Shown here: positions 9,690 through 12,219 of the stretch, piece after piece
Numbering within the stretch: position 1 is the stretch's first letter
Layout of the letters: each line of letters opens with the position of its first letter
Source of the DNA: Lunasporangiospora selenospora
Taxonomy: Eukaryota; Mortierellomycota; Mortierellomycetes; Mortierellales; Mortierellaceae
DNA length: 12,219 nucleotides
Assembly: GCA_015680635.1 (NCBI GenBank)
Contig: JAABOA010000702.1
Coordinates: forward strand, 1 to 12,219
Reading direction: 5' to 3'
Notes under the pieces: generated by a model
Told to the model about the DNA's origin: nothing
The model's input: only the letters and a program-made list of their open reading frames with translations
Databases searched by the model: none
Position numbers and translations under genes: made by a program

Positions 9690-10330
9690 CTGCGTTGCGC
9701 CGGAGAGAGAAAAAAAAATATCGGCAGCGATGCGCACTGATCGTCTTTCATTCTCTATTGCAGCTTAGGTAGGCAGAATTGCAAGGGAAACGTTCTCCGA
9801 TCGATGGGTTCTGAACGAAGGAACGGCCATCGGGATGAGCAGTCAATGCAATGTGTGCCCTTCCTCCTTCCCCTTCCCTTCCCTGGCGGGAGTGGAAAAT
9901 AGCAAAGGAAAATAAAGGGGAGCAAGGACAAGGGATTGAGGAAAAATGCGTATTTGGCCGGCGTCTGCGCCAGAGGAGGCGTGGAGAGAATAATAAAATG
10001 ACTGCAAACAAGCCAGGGGCGGAACTAGGACGGCGGAAGTGTGAGGACTAGGCCAGTGCTATCGATTACAAAGGACCATGGCCAGGGGTTAGGCGTGGAG
10101 AGCGAGAGTAGCTTGAAGAGTAGAACGAGAGCCCTCTTCTCTCAGTCTCTACAGTGTGAGGAAGAGGACAAGAGAGCACTCGTAAAACTCTGACCTCGAA
10201 ACCTTGTTTGGGCATATCCGCATGTCAGGGCAACATGCTGTAGAGCGGTGCAACTGTATGTGTTGCCACGATGTTAATAATGCATACGGGATCCAGTCTA
10301 TTGTGGTCGTAAATATGCATATGGGTCACA

Positions 10331-10367
10331 GTGAGAGAGTGAGAGTGAGAGAGTGTGAGAGAGAGAC
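10331..10367 (+). repeat. (GA)n-type microsatellite
   Basis: An imperfect GAGAGTGAGAG-type purine tract of about 37 bases. A 10-bp palindrome, ATATGCATAT, lies just upstream at 10313-10322. Confidence 0.85.
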
Positions 10368-10625
10368 AGGCTCCGAGGCCGTGTTTTGCAGACAATGCAC
10401 ATGTGGCCAGCGCATCAAGACAGGCAGACAGGCAGCCATGGAGGAGACGAGTCCGATCGAAGAGAGGCATCGGAGGGTCAAACGGACCTTATACTTTTCG
10501 TCGCGTATAGACATTGGGTTAATGGGACAAGCGGGCAATAGCGCAATAGAAGCCAGAGCTATTCTTGCCCTTCTCTCTGTTGGACAGGGCCGACTTGGCC
10601 ATGGGGCACCTTTTTTTACAGTCTC

Positions 10626-10659
<34 letters not shown>

Positions 10660-10760
10660 TCCTCGTTGTCGTCTCTGTCACTTCCGGTGCTCCCGATCGC
10701 CTTCACCCCCTCCCGCCAGGTCCTTGGTGCCCATTCCCACTCTCCTTACCCCTCCTCCAC

Positions 10761-10780
10761 CTCGTCCTCGTCCTCGTCCT
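10761..10780 (+). repeat. (CTCGTC)n short tandem repeat
   Basis: Three copies of a CTCGTC hexamer plus a partial one, in the CT-rich leader of the Frizzled-like gene. Confidence 0.8.
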
Positions 10781-10825
10781 CTTCCTCGGCCTCTACAATC
10801 CCAACGTCCACGACCCACTTACCTG

Positions 10826-10849
10826 CCCAGCCCAGCCCAGCCCAGCCCA
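10826..10849 (+). repeat. (CCCAG)n short tandem repeat
   Basis: Four perfect CCCAG units plus CCCA, about 170 bases upstream of the Frizzled-like start codon. Confidence 0.9.
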
Positions 10850-10970
10850 TCGCATCCGACTCGCATTCCATCCCTCATACCTCGACTCCATTCATCATCC
10901 CTTCATCATCTCTGCATCACCCATTCCACTCCAGTCCAGTCCAAGCCATCAAGTCCAATACTCTCCATTG

Positions 10971-11010
10971 TCTCTCTTTCTCTCTCTCTCTCTCTCACAC
11001 TCTCTCTCAA
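10971..11010 (+). repeat. CT tract directly before the Frizzled-like start codon
   Basis: A nearly pure pyrimidine tract, mostly CT dinucleotides with one ACAC break at about 10997-11000. It ends six bases before the ATG at 11016. Its position suits a pyrimidine-rich promoter element or 5' leader, as seen upstream of the other plus-strand gene. Confidence 0.8.
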
Positions 11011-11015
11011 AGGCA

Positions 11016-12219
11016 ATGTTCAACTTCTTTGCCAAGGCTGTGGCCATTGCGACTCTCGCACTGGCCCTGATTGCACCTGCAGCAGAAGCACAGGGATCAT
11101 GTAAGGACCGCGTCTCTTTCTCTGTCGACAATCCCTCCTGAATCTGCTCCCTGGACCTGCTCTCTCCTAGACCTGCTCCCTCCATGACTCGTCCTGATCC
11201 GAGGGAGAGGGACAGCATAGTGTGCTCTCGCTGTGGTGGTTGCACATGTCATTTATTCTTTCATTTCTCTTCAACGGTCCCTTCTCTGTGTCGCCCTTCT
11301 CTTCCTGCACCACCACCACCACCACACATCCCACGGGACGAATGGTCCGTCCAACAGTGCCTGGTGCTGCCAGACAAATCAAATGGGGCGTGCCAATCGC
11401 CCACTTGAACTCTTGAGCGAAACCTCTGTCACTCTGTCTTTGCCCTTGCCACCTCTCTCTATCTCTCCCCTCCCTCCCTCTCCACATGTGTGGACCACTT
11501 ACACTGCCCCATAGGGCACTCAAGAAAACAGGTCGGAGAACCGACTCGGTCTCTGAGCGGTGGAGAAGGGGTGGCGCGACCATGAGAGCCACACTGCTCT
11601 TCTTTCCTCTTCTCTGTTTTCTCTATCTCTCTTTTTCAGTTTGCATGTGCGAGTCGGATATGCTTACTTTCCCACAATGCTCTCCTGTCGGAAAGTCACG
11701 GCATTTGCGCACAGAGGATGGCACATTGGATTAACCATCTCTTGCCCTGGATCAATAGATGTTAGATACAACGGCAGCCTGTGCGACAACTATATCAAAT
11801 ACGATGTCTGGCTGCCACCAGGCGCATCCATTGCCGCGATCGAGACCATGCTCTCTCAGCAGGGAATGAATTCTTCCGCGCTCTCCCAGCTTACTGTCGC
11901 TTGCTTCGAGCCCTTTATGGAACATATTTGCTCAACAGCTTTCCCAAGGGTTGAGGGGACCAGCACTCGTAAGTGAATGTCTAGAAAAATTCACAGAGTT
12001 GAAAGTCGCTCCTTTCAATACCTCTTACTGTTTGCTCACACCTCGACTAACTGACGGAATATAAATTTTTCTCCCGTTCTTGGCTCTTGCAGCAAACGTC
12101 TTCAATGTAAAGTTCTCTTGCATGTCAACTTGTCAGAACGTTGTCGCGCAGTGCTCCAAGTTCTTCAAAGTCTTCAAGAAGGACAGCCTGATCCCTCAAT
12201 GCGACAAACCTATCCCAAA
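11016..12219 (+). CDS. Secreted Frizzled-type cysteine-rich-domain protein (3' end outside window)
   Basis: Preferred model: exons 11016..11100, 11759..11968 and 12093 to the window edge, all phase-compatible. Residues 1-26 form a signal peptide (MFNFFAKA, a hydrophobic Ala/Leu core, then APAAEAQ). The rest shows Frizzled CRD spacing: C37 (LCDNYIKYDVWLP), C77, C86 (C-x8-C, then STAFPRV), C108, C112 and C119 (CMSTC-x6-C), and C135. These align with cysteines 2, 3, 4, 6, 7, 8 and 9 of the canonical ten. Position 5, after 'FP', is Val93, and no partner for position 1 exists in this model. N-glycosylation sequons occur at NGS and NSS. The role is presumably extracellular ligand or wall binding; whether a membrane anchor or GPI site follows is not visible. 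Intron 1 (658 nt) is unusually long, and alternative exons within it are possible. The last intron has GTAAGT, CTAAC and TTGCAG signals. Confidence 0.8.
11101..11758 (+). other. Intron 1 of the Frizzled-like gene, with candidate cassette exon
   Basis: The donor GTAAGG at 11101 is strong and leaves phase 1. Acceptor CAATAG (11753-11758) restores the CRD frame and has a TTAAC branch-like motif near 11730. A strong pyrimidine tract plus TTTTTCAG ends at 11639; an exon from 11640 reads FCMCESDMLTFPQCSPVGK and can rejoin in phase through GTCACG (11695) to the acceptor ending at 11765. If not respliced, that reading stops at 11732-11734 and gives a short secreted peptide. The intron also contains a (CAC)n run at about 11310-11325. 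Confidence 0.55.

Larger units (their letters stand above)
8819..11015. promoter_or_regulatory. Divergent promoter and intergenic region, mutarotase / Frizzled-like gene
   Basis: These 2.2 kb separate two divergent start codons. I find no recognisable gene. The segment holds alternating pyrimidine tracts (about 9120-9200, 9629-9690, 10610-11010) and purine tracts (about 8840-8900, 9890-9990, 10090-10180, 10331-10367) plus several simple repeats listed separately. The last 400 bases before 11016 are strongly CT-rich and look like the leader of the Frizzled-like gene. A plus-strand frame stays open from 10204 to 11070, but it is Ser/Pro/Leu low-complexity and overlaps the signal-peptide exon in a different frame. 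A CT tract ending in CCACAG near 9197 resembles a 3' splice site, so an unseen upstream exon or non-coding transcript cannot be excluded. Confidence 0.55.

Noticed and set aside
10204-11070. Long plus-strand open frame of 288 codons in the Frizzled-like gene's upstream region
   Set aside because: The translation is CT-repeat-derived Ser/Pro/Leu sequence with no recognisable domain, and it overlaps the convincing signal-peptide exon in another frame.
11715-11758. Splicing of Frizzled-like exon 1 to the CAGAG acceptor near 11716, which would keep the SCPGSIDV reading
   Set aside because: The joined codon would be TGA. Using the neighbouring acceptor at 11714 instead needs a 7-nt micro-exon, so the CAATAG acceptor is preferred.

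Overview
The window looks like nuclear DNA of a filamentous fungus, most likely an early-diverging one (Mucoromycota; Mortierellomycotina would fit). Genes carry several short GT-AG introns, pyrimidine-rich leaders stand upstream of start codons, and CT/GA microsatellites are common between genes. One gene encodes a secreted Frizzled-type cysteine-rich domain, which as far as I know is rare in Dikarya outside Mid1. The lineage is inferred; no rRNA or other marker is present.

Five protein genes alternate in strand. (1) 86-581, + strand: the last three exons of tubulin-binding cofactor A, cut by the left edge. (2) 902-2385, - strand: a five-exon MOB2-type NDR-kinase activator of 216 residues with all zinc ligands intact. 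(3) 3656-6714, + strand: a four-exon, 887-residue nuclear protein with an INO80E/TBRG1-like coiled coil followed by adjoining FYRN and FYRC domains and a long acidic tail. (4) 6907-8818, - strand: a two-exon aldose 1-epimerase (galactose mutarotase) of 569 residues, unusually long, with the catalytic residues kept. (5) 11016 to the right edge, + strand: a secreted protein whose signal peptide runs into a Frizzled-like cysteine-rich domain, cut by the window end.

Convergent neighbours lie close (320 and 192 bases apart). Divergent neighbours are separated by large non-coding regions (1.27 and 2.2 kb) rich in purine/pyrimidine tracts and microsatellites; these probably hold promoters and leaders. 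The five genes do not form a pathway: they cover tubulin folding, polarity/NDR signalling, chromatin, sugar metabolism and the cell surface. I found no tRNA, rRNA, transposon, CRISPR or bacterial-type element.

The items most worth a second look are the Frizzled-like domain lacking the first disulfide of the canonical fold, and the union of an INO80E-like coil with FYR domains in one chromatin protein. Gene models were built by hand from splice phase and family resemblance. The least certain points are the 20-base first exon of MOB2 and the splicing between 11101 and 11766 in the Frizzled-like gene.
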